Part shown: positions 1-7,921 of the stretch, one piece after another | Position numbering within the stretch: position 1 is the stretch's first letter | How the letters are laid out: each line of letters opens with the position of its first letter | DNA from: Roseburia rectibacter | GTDB taxonomy: Bacteria > Bacillota > Clostridia > Lachnospirales > Lachnospiraceae | NCBI RefSeq assembly: GCF_014287515.2 | Contig: NZ_CP092473.1 | Location: forward strand, 3,817,501-3,881,500 | Direction of reading: 5' to 3' | DNA: 64,000 nucleotides | Program-made: the position numbers and the translations under genes | Notes under the pieces: generated by a model | Database searches by the model: none | What the model saw: only the letters and a program-made list of their open reading frames with translations | What the model was told of the DNA's origin: nothing

Positions 1-2669
1 TTTTTTCCGTGAGAATTTTTATATGCACACACACGGACATAATATTTCTTTCCCGGTTTTAATTTCGTGATCTTTTTCGTAACGGTCTGGTTTTTTGTGA
101 CAACAGCTTTTTTCACATTCTTTTTGAATTTCTTATCTGTGGAGTACTGAATGATATAACCGGATGCCTTCTTATCCTTTTTCCATTTTACCTGTAACGT
201 CTTTGCCTTTAGCTGCTTTACAGAGGTTACTTTTACCTTTACCGGTTTTACGGTTAATGTGATCGTCTTTGTTGCTGCCTTATATTTTCCTTTTGCGGCT
301 GCTTTGATCGTAATTTTTGTCTGTCCATAATTTTTCAGCTTGATCTTTCCGGTCTTACTTATGGTCGCAATTTTTTTATCTGCCACCTTGTATGTTAATT
401 TACCTCCACCATTTGTCTTTGCTCCGATGGAAAATGTTTTTGTACTGTATGTCTTTGTGATATTTTTTGCTTTTATGGTCTGTTTCTTCTTTGTCTGCTG
501 ACCATCTGTTGTCCCGGATGTATTGTTGCCGCCATCAGAAGGTTTTTTATCCTCTGTTGTCTGTGAATCATCCTTCGACACGTTATCCGATGGTTTTTTC
601 CCCGGATCTGTATTACTCTGTGTCTTTTTGGGCTTCACAGTTACTGTGACGATTGTCTCTGATGCATGATACAATTCCGTTTCTGATGCAAGAACAGTAA
701 TATGTGCTGTCCCCTGTTTTATTCCACAGACTTTTCCGGAAGCATCCACGCTTGCAACCGTTTTATCATCTGACACATAAGAAATTGTTCCGTCCCCATC
801 CGTTGCAGCGTCTAATGCTACCGTATTTCCTTCATAGATACTGATAATATCCGCGACGGTGATCGTCTGCGATTTTTTCTTCACCACACCCCGGACACTG
901 ATATGGATCGTTTTCGATGCCCACTCGTAAGCGTCTGTTCTTGCAGCCGTGATCACGACATCTGTTGTTCCTGTTCCTTTGATCGTGACTTTTCCGTCAG
1001 CGCTTACCGTAACCACAGACTCATCCTTTACCTTATAAGTCAGCTTTCCATCTCCGTCTGTAGCTGCCTGAATATAAAATGACTCATCTCCATACATTTT
1101 TTCAAAGTCATTCGCTGTGATCGTCTGCCGTTTCTTCGCTGTGTTTCCATACGCATAAGAAATATCATTTTCTTTTGCGTAGCTTTCTGCACAGGTTCCC
1201 TCCTTACAGTAAATGAGCAGATCCCTGTCTCTCCGGCCGGTTTCAAATGCACCATCCTCTATGCTGGTTACGGACGCCGGAATGATCGCATACTGTAAAT
1301 TATCACAGCCATCAAATGCCCTGTATTTTATACTGGTTACCCCTTCTGGAATCACGATATTTTCCAGAGACTCACACCCCGCAAACACTGCCTGATCAAT
1401 GTCCGTTAATCTGGCTGGTAATTTGACACTCTTTAACGCTGTACAATCTTCAAATGCATACATTCCAATTTGCTCGATATTATCCGGCAGTTCAATTTTT
1501 TCCAGCGCACTGCATCCTTCAAAAGCACTGCTGTTGATTGTCTCTAAACTTTCCGGCAGTCTGACTTCTGTCACATATTTACAGTCATGAAATGCCTCCG
1601 TACCAATCTCATGCATTCCGTCTGCAACCGTAACAATTCCCTGTTTCATCGCAGGACATACCATCATTCTCATGTATTTCTTCTTTTCATATAAAATACC
1701 GTCCACACTTTTAAAATATGTGTTTTCCGGTACAACTATAATCTCTTCTAATGCCTTACAGTCCCTGAATACGTAACTTCCAACACTTGAAATTTTCGAA
1801 GTCAGCTCCAGTTTCTTTATCTTCTCACACCCCCACAGTGCCATATCATCAATCTTCCATAAGGTCTGTGGCAAGGTTATATTTTCAATATTTTTGCAGT
1901 TGTAAAAAGCTGCTTCTTCAATAACCTCAACGCCCTCCGGCAGTATGACCTGCGTTTTGCTGCTTCCCTGCGGAAAATAGTATAAATCTTCAACTGATTT
2001 ATCATACAATATGTTATCCTGGACTTTGTATTTTGTACTGCCGGTGGCTTTTACTGTATTCACATTGGGCAGATCTACAATACGGTTAGAGATAACTGCC
2101 GTAGAAGTCGTTATATCCAGTTCCGTAATTAAATCACTTCCGCCAAAAGTAAAATCTTTCATCTCCGTAACGCTGCCCGGTATCATTACCGTTCCTTTTT
2201 TCGCAGAGGTACCGGAAACTGTTATGCTTTCTAAATTTTCACAACTTCTGAATGCATATGATGCGATCGTCTGTAAGGTCTTTGGCAGTTCCACAGACTT
2301 TAATTTCGTACAGTGATAAAATGCTCTATATCCTAATGCAGTAACCCCATCCGGAACTTTGACGCTCTCAATATCTTTTCCCTCAAATGCCGACTCACCG
2401 ATGGAAGTTACCCCTGCCGGAATCGCAATCTCTGTTTCATACCCTCTGTAATCTGTTAAAACTCCATTTTCAATTACAAAACCATTTTTATCTTCTAGTG
2501 CATTGCCCACAGAAAACACATGCTCTGTCTCCGCCGCATCCTCCTCTGTTTCCATGATTTCTGTCACGTCCCTGTCTGCGTACAGATTCTGTGCCAACAC
2601 AGGGGAAGCACTTATCTCTCCTGATAGCATCACTGCCGCTAATACTCCTAATAACATTTTCTTACTCAC
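1..2669 (-). CDS. BspA-like leucine-rich-repeat surface protein (3' end off window)
   Basis: The frame is open from a GTG at 2669 to the left edge (about 889 codons), so the C-terminus is missing. A GGAGGAG ribosome site lies 6 bases upstream of the GTG. The start MSKKMLLGVLAAVML is a signal peptide. Residues of about 60-500 hold repeated LRR_5/BspA units of the type 'AFxxCxxLxxIxLPxxVxxI'. Then come three Big_2-like segments (about 510-590, 600-680, 740-810; 'TYKVKDESVVTVSADGKV' type), separated by a Ser/Thr/Lys/Asp-rich linker. The last visible part is fibronectin-III-like ('KASGYIIQYSTDKKF'). BspA-type proteins are secreted or wall-associated and often bind host or microbial surfaces; the ligand cannot be read here. 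It has its own promoter and is read away from the sulfur operon. Confidence 0.9.
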   Translation of the reverse strand, partial: MSKKMLLGVLAAVMLSGEISASPVLAQNLYADRDVTEIMETEEDAAETEHVFSVGNALEDKNGFVIENGVLTDYRGYETEIAIPAGVTSIGESAFEGKDIESVKVPDGVTALGYRAFYHCTKLKSVELPKTLQTIASYAFRSCENLESITVSGTSAKKGTVMIPGSVTEMKDFTFGGSDLITELDITTSTAVISNRIVDLPNVNTVKATGSTKYKVQDNILYDKSVEDLYYFPQGSSKTQVILPEGVEVIEEAAFYNCKNIENITLPQTLWKIDDMALWGCEKIKKLELTSKISSVGSYVFRDCKALEEIIVVPENTYFKSVDGILYEKKKYMRMMVCPAMKQGIVTVADGMHEIGTEAFHDCKYVTEVRLPESLETINSSAFEGCSALEKIELPDNIEQIGMYAFEDCTALKSVKLPARLTDIDQAVFAGCESLENIVIPEGVTSIKYRAFDGCDNLQYAIIPASVTSIEDGAFETGRRDRDLLIYCKEGTCAESYAKENDISYAYGNTAKKRQTITANDFEKMYGDESFYIQAATDGDGKLTYKVKDESVVTVSADGKVTIKGTGTTDVVITAARTDAYEWASKTIHISVRGVVKKKSQTITVADIISIYEGNTVALDAATDGDGTISYVSDDKTVASVDASGKVCGIKQGTAHITVLASETELYHASETIVTVTVKPKKTQSNTDPGKKPSDNVSKDDSQTTEDKKPSDGGNNTSGTTDGQQTKKKQTIKAKNITKTYSTKTFSIGAKTNGGGKLTYKVADKKIATISKTGKIKLKNYGQTKITIKAAAKGKYKAATKTITLTVKPVKVKVTSVKQLKAKTLQVKWKKDKKASGYIIQYSTDKKFKKNVKKAVVTKNQTVTKKITKLKPGKKYYVRVCAYKNSHGK

Positions 2670-2738
2670 GCAATACTCCTCCAGCTGCCTGCTGCAACCT
2701 CATTTTCTTTTAAAGAAATCATTTTTCACAATATTTTT

Positions 2739-2768
2739 ATCTTAGCGTATCATTATCATTTATGTCAA
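2739..2768 (-). promoter_or_regulatory. Sigma-A-like promoter of the BspA-like gene
   Basis: Read on the minus strand, TTGACA (2768-2763), an 18-bp spacer and TAAGAT (2744-2739). It lies about 70 bp upstream of the GTG start at 2669. Called by consensus match only. Confidence 0.6.
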
Positions 2769-2800
2769 TTGACGGTCTAGTCCTCTGGTACCATAAAACA

Positions 2801-2840
2801 AAAAATAAGTGTGAAAAAATTTTCTTCCACACTTATTTTT
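2801..2840 (-). terminator. Rho-independent terminator of the sulfur operon
   Basis: AAAAATAAGTGTG (2801-2813) is the exact reverse complement of 2828-2840. On the minus strand the stem is followed by a T-rich stretch. It begins 17 bp after the stop of the JAMM protease gene (2857), the last gene of the operon. Confidence 0.8.
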
Positions 2841-2856
2841 GTCTATGATTTTATTT

Positions 2857-3270
2857 TTACGCTTCGATCACAAGCTCTTCTTTTGTGACCTCTCCTTTTT
2901 CGATATGGAAAGAATTAAGTACAAGTTCCTCCGGATTCATCAGCGAAAGGATAAGATAGTTCATCTTCGGATCATACGCTAAGCGGATGTCTTCCTGGGA
3001 CGGGCGTGACGGCGATTCCGGGTGCGAGTGAAAATTGCCGAGAAGTACGCCTTTTTTCTGGCGGATATCTTTGATCGCCGCAAGCTGCTCTGCCGGATCC
3101 ATGGAAAAATGTTCCCTGCTCTCGTCTACGTTGCGAAGCAGATACACGTCTGTCACCACACGTTTGTCACCTTCCACATAGCCACCAAGCAGTCCGCATG
3201 CCTCGTTCGGGAGTCCTTTTTTTGCATGATCCACGATTTTATTGTAATCTTCCTGTTTTAAAATCAGCAT
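2857..3270 (-). CDS. JAMM/MPN+ metalloprotease, HcyD/Mec-like sulfur-carrier processing enzyme
   Basis: This 137-residue protein carries the full JAMM zinc site: E24 in NEACGLL, then H81-S-H83, S91 and D94 in the H-x-H-x7-S-x2-D arrangement. Bacterial stand-alone JAMM proteins such as Mycobacterium Mec and Wolinella HcyD cut after a Gly-Gly in small sulfur-carrier proteins or their conjugates. The neighbours make that role very likely here. The E1-like gene (stop at 3285) is just upstream, and the ThiS-like carrier two genes upstream carries residues beyond its Gly-Gly that must be removed before activation. AGGAGG precedes the ATG at 3270. It is the last gene of the operon and is followed by a strong terminator. 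The substrate assignment is inferred from context. Confidence 0.88.
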   Translation of the reverse strand: MLILKQEDYNKIVDHAKKGLPNEACGLLGGYVEGDKRVVTDVYLLRNVDESREHFSMDPAEQLAAIKDIRQKKGVLLGNFHSHPESPSRPSQEDIRLAYDPKMNYLILSLMNPEELVLNSFHIEKGEVTKEELVIEA

Positions 3271-3284
3271 ATGCGCCTCCTAAG

Positions 3285-4094
3285 TTAAATACCGTCTGTG
3301 CAGACAACCTGCTCGTAGTCGATCAGTTCTGTGATTGTCGGATGTTTTCCACATACTGCGCAGCCATCAGTATTAGACGGCAGTTTAACTTTGTGGAACT
3401 CCTGATTGATTGCATCGTAGGTTAAAAGATAACCGGTTAAAAGTTTTCCTACACCGAGAATGTACTTGATTGCTTCCATTGCCTGTAAACTTCCGATCAC
3501 ACCGCCCATGGCACCGATGACACCTGCCTGTTTACAGGTCGGCACTGCATCCTTTGGTGGCGGGTTTTTGAATACACAGCGGTAGCATGGTCCTTCTCCC
3601 GGAACATAGGTCATAAGCTGTCCCTTAAAACGGATGATTCCTGCATGGGAAAATGGTTTTTTTGCCATGACACAGGCATCATTGATTAAAAACTTTGCGG
3701 GGAAATTATCAGTTCCGTCGATAATAAAATCATAATCTGCGATCAGATCCATAATATTTTCGCTTGTCACAAACTGACGATATGTTTTTACCGTTACATC
3801 CGGGTTCATTGCATTAATCGTCTCTTTTGCGGATTTTACTTTTGCTTTTCCAATATCAGCTGTGCCATGGATGATCTGACGCTGTAAATTAGAAAGATCG
3901 ACCTCATCTGCATCTACGATACCAATGGTTCCCACACCTGCTGCACCAAGATACATTGCTGCCGGTGCTCCAAGTCCGCCTGCTCCGATAATCAGAACTT
4001 TTGCATTCAAAAGTTTTTTCTGTCCCTTTGCGCCGACTTCTTTTAAAATAATATGTCTTGAGTAACGCTCAATCTGCTCATCTGTTAATGCCAT
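3285..4094 (-). CDS. ThiF/MoeB/HesA-family E1-like adenylyltransferase (HcyF-like)
   Basis: A 269-residue E1-like enzyme that would adenylate the C-terminal glycine of the ThiS-like carrier next door, readying it for thiocarboxylate formation. The ATP-binding GAGGLG lies at 37-42, the DxxDN motif ends near N130 ('IIDGTDN'), and two zinc cysteine pairs are visible at C170/C173 and C245/C248. There is no rhodanese domain, so sulfur must come from another protein; TusA-like and thioredoxin-like genes sit in the same operon. The ATG at 4094 overlaps the end of the carrier gene, and its GGAGGAGG ribosome site is also the carrier's glycine codons. MoeB or ThiF roles cannot be excluded from sequence alone, but no thi or moa genes adjoin. 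Confidence 0.9.
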   Translation of the reverse strand: MALTDEQIERYSRHIILKEVGAKGQKKLLNAKVLIIGAGGLGAPAAMYLGAAGVGTIGIVDADEVDLSNLQRQIIHGTADIGKAKVKSAKETINAMNPDVTVKTYRQFVTSENIMDLIADYDFIIDGTDNFPAKFLINDACVMAKKPFSHAGIIRFKGQLMTYVPGEGPCYRCVFKNPPPKDAVPTCKQAGVIGAMGGVIGSLQAMEAIKYILGVGKLLTGYLLTYDAINQEFHKVKLPSNTDGCAVCGKHPTITELIDYEQVVCTDGI

Positions 4095-4299
4095 AGCTGC
4101 CTCCTCCCATGAAATATAAAAATTCTACGTTGTCACCATCTTTTAATACCGTTGACTGCACCTGGTCAGATGGAACAAATTCCTCATTGATGGAAACGGT
4201 CACATACTCCGGGGTTTCCACCTGCTCTAACTCGAACAGTTCTGTTAACTTTAAGTCATCTTTTACTTCTTTTTTGTTTCCTGCTACTGTGATCTGCAT
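4078..4299 (-). CDS. ThiS/MoaD-like sulfur carrier with a C-terminal extension (HcyS-like)
   Basis: A 73-residue ubiquitin-fold sulfur carrier (MQITVAGNKKEVKDD...). ThiS and MoaD end in Gly-Gly, which is adenylated and converted to a thiocarboxylate. Here the glycines at 65-67 are followed by SYGINR, so the carrier is made as an inactive precursor. This matches HcyS of Wolinella succinogenes, whose tail is removed by a JAMM protease before the E1 step, and a JAMM gene lies in this operon. The frame ends 17 bp inside the E1-like gene, so the tail is read from that gene's ribosome site and first codons. The start follows GAGGAG. The product role, sulfide donor to MetY, is inferred from neighbours. 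Confidence 0.85.
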   Translation of the reverse strand: MQITVAGNKKEVKDDLKLTELFELEQVETPEYVTVSINEEFVPSDQVQSTVLKDGDNVEFLYFMGGGSYGINR

Positions 4300-4339
4300 G
4301 TTTCTCCTCTTTTCCGCGGAACCTTTTTTTGTCTGCCCG

Positions 4340-4660
4340 CTATTTTAAATTTTCATCGATCCAGGCTTCAATGTCAGCTTTTCCTGCTGCACCGGCTCTC
4401 TCTGCTTTGACTTCGCCCTGCACAAACAACCGCAGTGCCGGTACACCCATGACATCATACTTTTCTGCAAGCTCCATGTCATAATTGACATTGACTTTGT
4501 ATACGGAAAGTGTGTCTTCGCGTTCGTCCTCAATATCCCCAAGCACCGGTGATAACTGCTTGCACGGAATACAGCTGTCTGAATAAAAATCAACCAGAAC
4601 AGGCAGCGGATTTTTCAGGACTTTTTCTTCAAAATTGTCTTTGTTGATTCGCTGTGCCAT
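4340..4660 (-). CDS. Thioredoxin-family protein
   Basis: A 106-residue single thioredoxin fold with the active site SDSCIPCKQ (C30, C33) and the conserved cis-proline region 'DVMGVPALRLF'. CIPC differs from the usual CGPC, which changes redox potential, so it may be a dedicated partner rather than a general thioredoxin. It lies between the TusA-like and carrier genes with short gaps, and its start has GGAGGG upstream. In this setting it could reduce persulfides or disulfides on the sulfur relay, or feed electrons to sulfur chemistry; that role is inferred. There is no signal peptide, so it is cytoplasmic. Confidence 0.88.
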   Translation of the reverse strand: MAQRINKDNFEEKVLKNPLPVLVDFYSDSCIPCKQLSPVLGDIEDEREDTLSVYKVNVNYDMELAEKYDVMGVPALRLFVQGEVKAERAGAAGKADIEAWIDENLK

Positions 4661-4668
4661 GTTCCCTC

Positions 4669-4920
4669 CTATCCCTCTACCTTGCGGACGATCAGGTTAT
4701 AAGTTCCATCTTCATTGTCCACCAGTTTTAAGATCTGATGTCCCTCTTCCTTGACACTGCGCGGTACGTTCTGTACCGGCTCACCATCGTTCATGCGGAT
4801 GGCAATGACTTCGCCATCATCTAATTCCTCCAGCGCTACCTTTGCTTTTACGAAAGTGAGCGGGCATACTTTATCGGTAATATCTACTGTTTCGTCGATT
4901 GCAATTCCTGCGATTTCCAT
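4669..4920 (-). CDS. TusA/SirA-family sulfur-transfer protein
   Basis: An 83-residue protein with the TusA-type motif 'DKVCPLTFVKAKVAL'; C19 is the expected persulfide-carrying cysteine. TusA proteins pass sulfur between enzymes, and classic TusA has CPxP where this has CPLT. It is in the sulfur operon between the sulfite reductase and the thioredoxin-like gene, which suggests it moves reduced sulfur towards the ThiS-like carrier. GGAGGG precedes the ATG. The 121-bp gap to the sulfite reductase gene is AT-rich and shows no clear promoter. Confidence 0.85.
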   Translation of the reverse strand: MEIAGIAIDETVDITDKVCPLTFVKAKVALEELDDGEVIAIRMNDGEPVQNVPRSVKEEGHQILKLVDNEDGTYNLIVRKVEG

Positions 4921-5041
4921 TTCTTCCCTCCTGTTTCTTCTTATTATAAATACTTTTTATTTGCTTATTTTGATTTACTTTCTACATACATGCTTTCGTT
5001 ACATCTATTTTCCTGTATACATGTTTTTCTTCTCTAAATAC

Positions 5042-5908
5042 TTACTTTCCCTCGTAAGCATCTTTTATCTTTTTGCGGAACTCATCCTCGCCGACACGCT
5101 GTAATGTCAGACGGAAACGCTCGCCCGGATTTGCATGGTCTCTGAAAAAGTCGATTGCCGCATCCGTGACACGGAACAATGTTTCTTTGTCATGTACGAT
5201 CGGTAAAAGCTGTTCGCCTTTATAGATCTGATTGCCGAACAATCCACCGAAAGAAACCAGATATCCGCTGTTTCCTTCCCACGCATTGGTCGGGCAGGAT
5301 TTTACGCAGCGTCCGCAGTAATTACACTTATCACGGTTGATCGTCACTTTATTTCCTTCACATTTGATCGCACCCTGACGGCATGCCTTTTCACAGACTC
5401 CACAGCCGATACATTTATCCTCTGCCCATGTAACCTCCATACCGCCTTTGATTCCGATATCATTTTCCTCTGCCTTTAAGCAGTTATTCTGGCATCCGGT
5501 CACACCAAATTTGAACTTGTGAGGAAGTTCGCGTCCAAAATAATGCTCATCTAACTCCTGCGCCAGTGAATAGGTATCGATACATCCGCTTGGACAGATC
5601 TCCGATCCCTGACAGGCCGTGACGGTACGGACTCTCGGTCCGCAGACACCCGGTTTCACGCCGCCTTTTGCAAGCTCTGCTTTTACTTCCTCGATATTCT
5701 CAAAATTGACAAACGGAATCTCGATTCCCTGTCTGGATGTCATATGTATATAGCCTTTTCCGTACTTTTCCGCAACCTCTGCCACGGTCTTAATATTTTC
5801 TGCAGTCAGATTACCTCCAACTACCTGGATTCTGAGTGAGAAAAATCCTTTCTGCTTCTGTCTCATGAATCCACCTTTTTTTAATGCTGCATAATCGACT
5901 CCCGCCAT
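5042..5908 (-). CDS. Siroheme [4Fe-4S] sulfite/nitrite reductase with fused ferredoxin domain (AsrC-like)
   Basis: A 288-residue single-module sulfite/nitrite reductase. The ferredoxin-like half-domain spans about residues 15-90. C99/C105 (TACQGSEIC) and C139/C143 (GCQNNC) form the C-x5-C...C-x3-C site of the coupled siroheme-[4Fe-4S] centre. Two ferredoxin clusters follow at C166-C169-C172-C176 and C195-C198-C201-C205. This layout resembles the AsrC subunit of anaerobic sulfite reductase, so reduction of sulfite to sulfide is the likely reaction. The operon supports this, since metY is next to it and needs sulfide. Siroheme would come from the cysG fusion gene at 12.3-13.7 kb. Nitrite as substrate is possible but less likely here. 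AAGGAG precedes the ATG. Confidence 0.88.
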   Translation of the reverse strand: MAGVDYAALKKGGFMRQKQKGFFSLRIQVVGGNLTAENIKTVAEVAEKYGKGYIHMTSRQGIEIPFVNFENIEEVKAELAKGGVKPGVCGPRVRTVTACQGSEICPSGCIDTYSLAQELDEHYFGRELPHKFKFGVTGCQNNCLKAEENDIGIKGGMEVTWAEDKCIGCGVCEKACRQGAIKCEGNKVTINRDKCNYCGRCVKSCPTNAWEGNSGYLVSFGGLFGNQIYKGEQLLPIVHDKETLFRVTDAAIDFFRDHANPGERFRLTLQRVGEDEFRKKIKDAYEGK

Positions 5909-5966
5909 CTTTACACTCCTTATCTTTTCTGTTTTATATCCTAGTATTTTACTGTGCTTTTCTATT

Positions 5967-6000
5967 GTAACACATTAAAGTGCCCGTTTTAAAGTGTTAC
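5967..6000. repeat. Inverted repeat between metY and the sulfite reductase gene
   Basis: GTAACAC at 5967-5973 pairs exactly with GTGTTAC at 5994-6000 around a 20-bp centre. It is not followed by a T-run, so it does not look like a terminator. It could be an operator or an mRNA processing site in the 112-bp gap. Confidence 0.45.
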
Positions 6001-6020
6001 TGTAAAATTCGATATATTTT

Positions 6021-7253
6021 TCAGGAAAGGCTCTCAATTGCCTGTTTAAAATCCCAGATCAGATCATCTATATCCTCGATTCCGACGCTGATGCGCACCA
6101 GATCATCAAATACACCGCCTGCCCGCTTTTCTTCCTCTGTACTGTGTACGCTGATGGTCGATTCCGGATGAATGACAAGCGATTTGGTATCACCGATGTT
6201 CGATACCTTAAGCGGATATTTTAATGCATTGATAAATGCAAATGCCCGCTCCTTGCTGCCAAGCCTTAAGGTAAAGATGCCGCCGTAGTGACCGTCAAAC
6301 TGGCTTGCTGCAATTTCATGCCAGCTGCTTGATTTCAGTCCTGCATAATTTACTGTGATATCTTTATAATTTTCTTCGATATAAGCCGCAAGCTGCATTG
6401 CATTGTCGCAGATACGCTCCATGCGAAGTCCCAATGTCTCAAGCCCAATGCTGTTTAAAAATGCATTTTGCGGCGAAAGACAGGCTCCGGTGTTGCGGAA
6501 CAGTCCGTTTCTGAGCTTTGCTGTATATGCAAACGGTCCGAATTTTACAAAATCACGCATGCCTGGATATTTTTCCGTATCCCACTTAAAGGTTCCGCCG
6601 TCTGTGATCACTCCACTGATGGAATTGCTGTTTCCATTGATATATTTCGAAGAAGAGTTCACAACGATGTCTGCTCCCAGAGAAAGCGGTTTTACCAGAT
6701 ACGCAGTGGCTGCCGTGTTGTCGATGATCAGCGGTACGCCATTTTCATGTGCCAGCTTTGCAAGTGCCTTAATATCTGTCACATCCAGTCTTGGATTTCC
6801 GAGTGTCTCCGCAAAATAAAGTCTTGTGTGTGCATTGGTTGCCTTGCAGAATGCATCAAGATCGTTATTCTCCACATAATGTGTTTTGATGCCAAATGCT
6901 TCCAGATCCCGGAAAAGATCAATGCTTCCACCATAAAGGCTCGCGCTTGATACGATCTCATCGCCTGCCTGTAAAATATTTGCAAATGCATTAAACATTG
7001 CAGCCATTCCGGATGCACAGGCAACGCTTGATTTACCGCCCTCTAACACAGTCATCCTTTTCTCAAATGCCTCAACGGTCGGATTATTGATCCTCGTATA
7101 GGAAAATCCCGGAGCCTGATTATGAAATATCTTTTCCAGACGCTCCGCCGATTCCTGTTCAAATGCACTCGACTGATAAATTGGTGTTAATGTTGCTCCC
7201 GTCTGCGGTTCCCCCCGAAAAGCACCGTGCAGCAAAGATGTATTAAATTTCAC
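6021..7253 (-). CDS. metY: O-acetylhomoserine sulfhydrylase (MetY)
   Basis: A 410-residue PLP enzyme of the Cys/Met metabolism family, full length for MetY. The PLP lysine is K203 in NSSSKYINGNS, and 'FSYTRINNPTV' at 50-60 is typical of MetY. The family makes homocysteine from O-acetylhomoserine and sulfide. In Wolinella the sulfur comes from a thiocarboxylated carrier, and the following genes encode that carrier and its enzymes. The start is a GTG at 7253 with AAAGGAG 7 bases upstream. It is the first gene of the sulfur operon and is preceded by a promoter at 7308-7336 and a palindrome at 7271-7291. MetB/MetC-type activity is less likely given the length and motifs. Confidence 0.93.
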   Translation of the reverse strand: MKFNTSLLHGAFRGEPQTGATLTPIYQSSAFEQESAERLEKIFHNQAPGFSYTRINNPTVEAFEKRMTVLEGGKSSVACASGMAAMFNAFANILQAGDEIVSSASLYGGSIDLFRDLEAFGIKTHYVENNDLDAFCKATNAHTRLYFAETLGNPRLDVTDIKALAKLAHENGVPLIIDNTAATAYLVKPLSLGADIVVNSSSKYINGNSNSISGVITDGGTFKWDTEKYPGMRDFVKFGPFAYTAKLRNGLFRNTGACLSPQNAFLNSIGLETLGLRMERICDNAMQLAAYIEENYKDITVNYAGLKSSSWHEIAASQFDGHYGGIFTLRLGSKERAFAFINALKYPLKVSNIGDTKSLVIHPESTISVHSTEEEKRAGGVFDDLVRISVGIEDIDDLIWDFKQAIESLS

Positions 7254-7270
7254 TGTATCGCTCCTTTTAT

Positions 7271-7291
7271 TTCCTACTTGTCGTATAGGAA
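7271..7291 (-). promoter_or_regulatory. Palindromic operator candidate in the metY leader
   Basis: TTCCTA-N9-TAGGAA, a perfect 6-bp inverted repeat, lies about 15-40 bases downstream of the -10 element and just before the metY ribosome site. Its position suits a repressor roadblock. CymR/Rrf2-type sulfur regulators bind similar A/T-flanked GGAA palindromes, but the match is only suggestive. Confidence 0.5.
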
Positions 7292-7307
7292 TAATATGTT
7301 TTAACTG

Positions 7308-7336
7308 AGTATAGCAGTAAAGATAATAAATTGCAA
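7308..7336 (-). promoter_or_regulatory. Sigma-A promoter of the metY sulfur operon
   Basis: On the minus strand, TTGCAA (7336-7331), a 17-bp spacer and TATACT (7313-7308), about 55 bp upstream of the metY GTG. No SAM riboswitch-like structure is visible in the short leader. Confidence 0.65.
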
Positions 7337-7481
7337 GAAGTTTTTTCCACTTTTTTTATTTTTCTATTTTTGCGGATTGGATGACCGGAAGCGGTGTCGG
7401 ACATTACGAATGATATGATTTGCGGGCAGGATTGAAATTGTATGCATTCGTTTTATTTAATGATATAATGAAGAGAATAAA

Positions 7482-7739
7482 ATGGAAGTTGTGGGAATAA
7501 AAAATATGGAATTAAGACTATTGCGCTATTTTTTGACAGTGGCAAAAGAACAGAGCTTTACAAAAGCAGCAGAAATGAAGCCTGGTGACTGTATCAATAT
7601 TCCGGCAGAAGTGAAACACTGGCATGGTGCCGCACCGGATGAATGGTTTTCTCATCTGGCAATTGAAGTACCTGGTGAAGAGATATCGAATGAATGGTGT
7701 GAGCCGGTTGCCTATGAAATATATAAATTGCTCCGATAA
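7482..7739 (+). pseudogene. Deletion fusion of a LysR regulator N-terminus to a cupin C-terminus
   Basis: The 85-codon frame starts as a LysR-family DNA-binding domain ('MELRLLRYFLTVAKEQSF', from about 7506). It switches abruptly near 7575 to the end of a cupin-like protein ('CINIPAEVKHWHGAAP...'). The LysR helix-turn-helix is cut before its recognition helix, and the cupin lacks its first half. The simplest reading is that a deletion joined two formerly separate same-strand genes in frame. Neither half should work as its parent did. The 228-bp gap from metY holds the metY promoter and nothing else clear. Confidence 0.75.
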
Positions 7740-7852
7740 CTTCAAGTTTGCCAGATTCATATCTAACAGGTAGAACAGATTTTTTTATGGATAAGATGAT
7801 GCTGGGGCAAATAAAGTTTTTTATCGTTCTATCATTGATAGTACCTTGAAAA

Positions 7853-7921
7853 ATTGCACAAAGATCGGACTTTTTTTGTGACTTTGGGAGAAAATCAGAA
7901 AATCTTAGTATGCCTGTTAAT
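7853..7921 (+). repeat. Solo arm of the MITE-like element found at 15056-15367
   Basis: These 69 bp match 15099-15167 with about five mismatches, from ATTGCACAAAG to TATGCCTGTTAAT. The second arm and the central hairpins are missing here. It abuts, and supplies the stop codon of, the gene remnant at 7917-8045. Confidence 0.8.

Noticed and set aside
467..2745. Several plus-strand frames of 60-101 codons
   Set aside because: All lie antisense to the long BspA-like frame, which has a signal peptide and ribosome site.
7254..7340. SAM riboswitch or T-box upstream of metY
   Set aside because: The leader from the predicted start site is only about 50 nt and shows no conserved S-box or T-box sequence.
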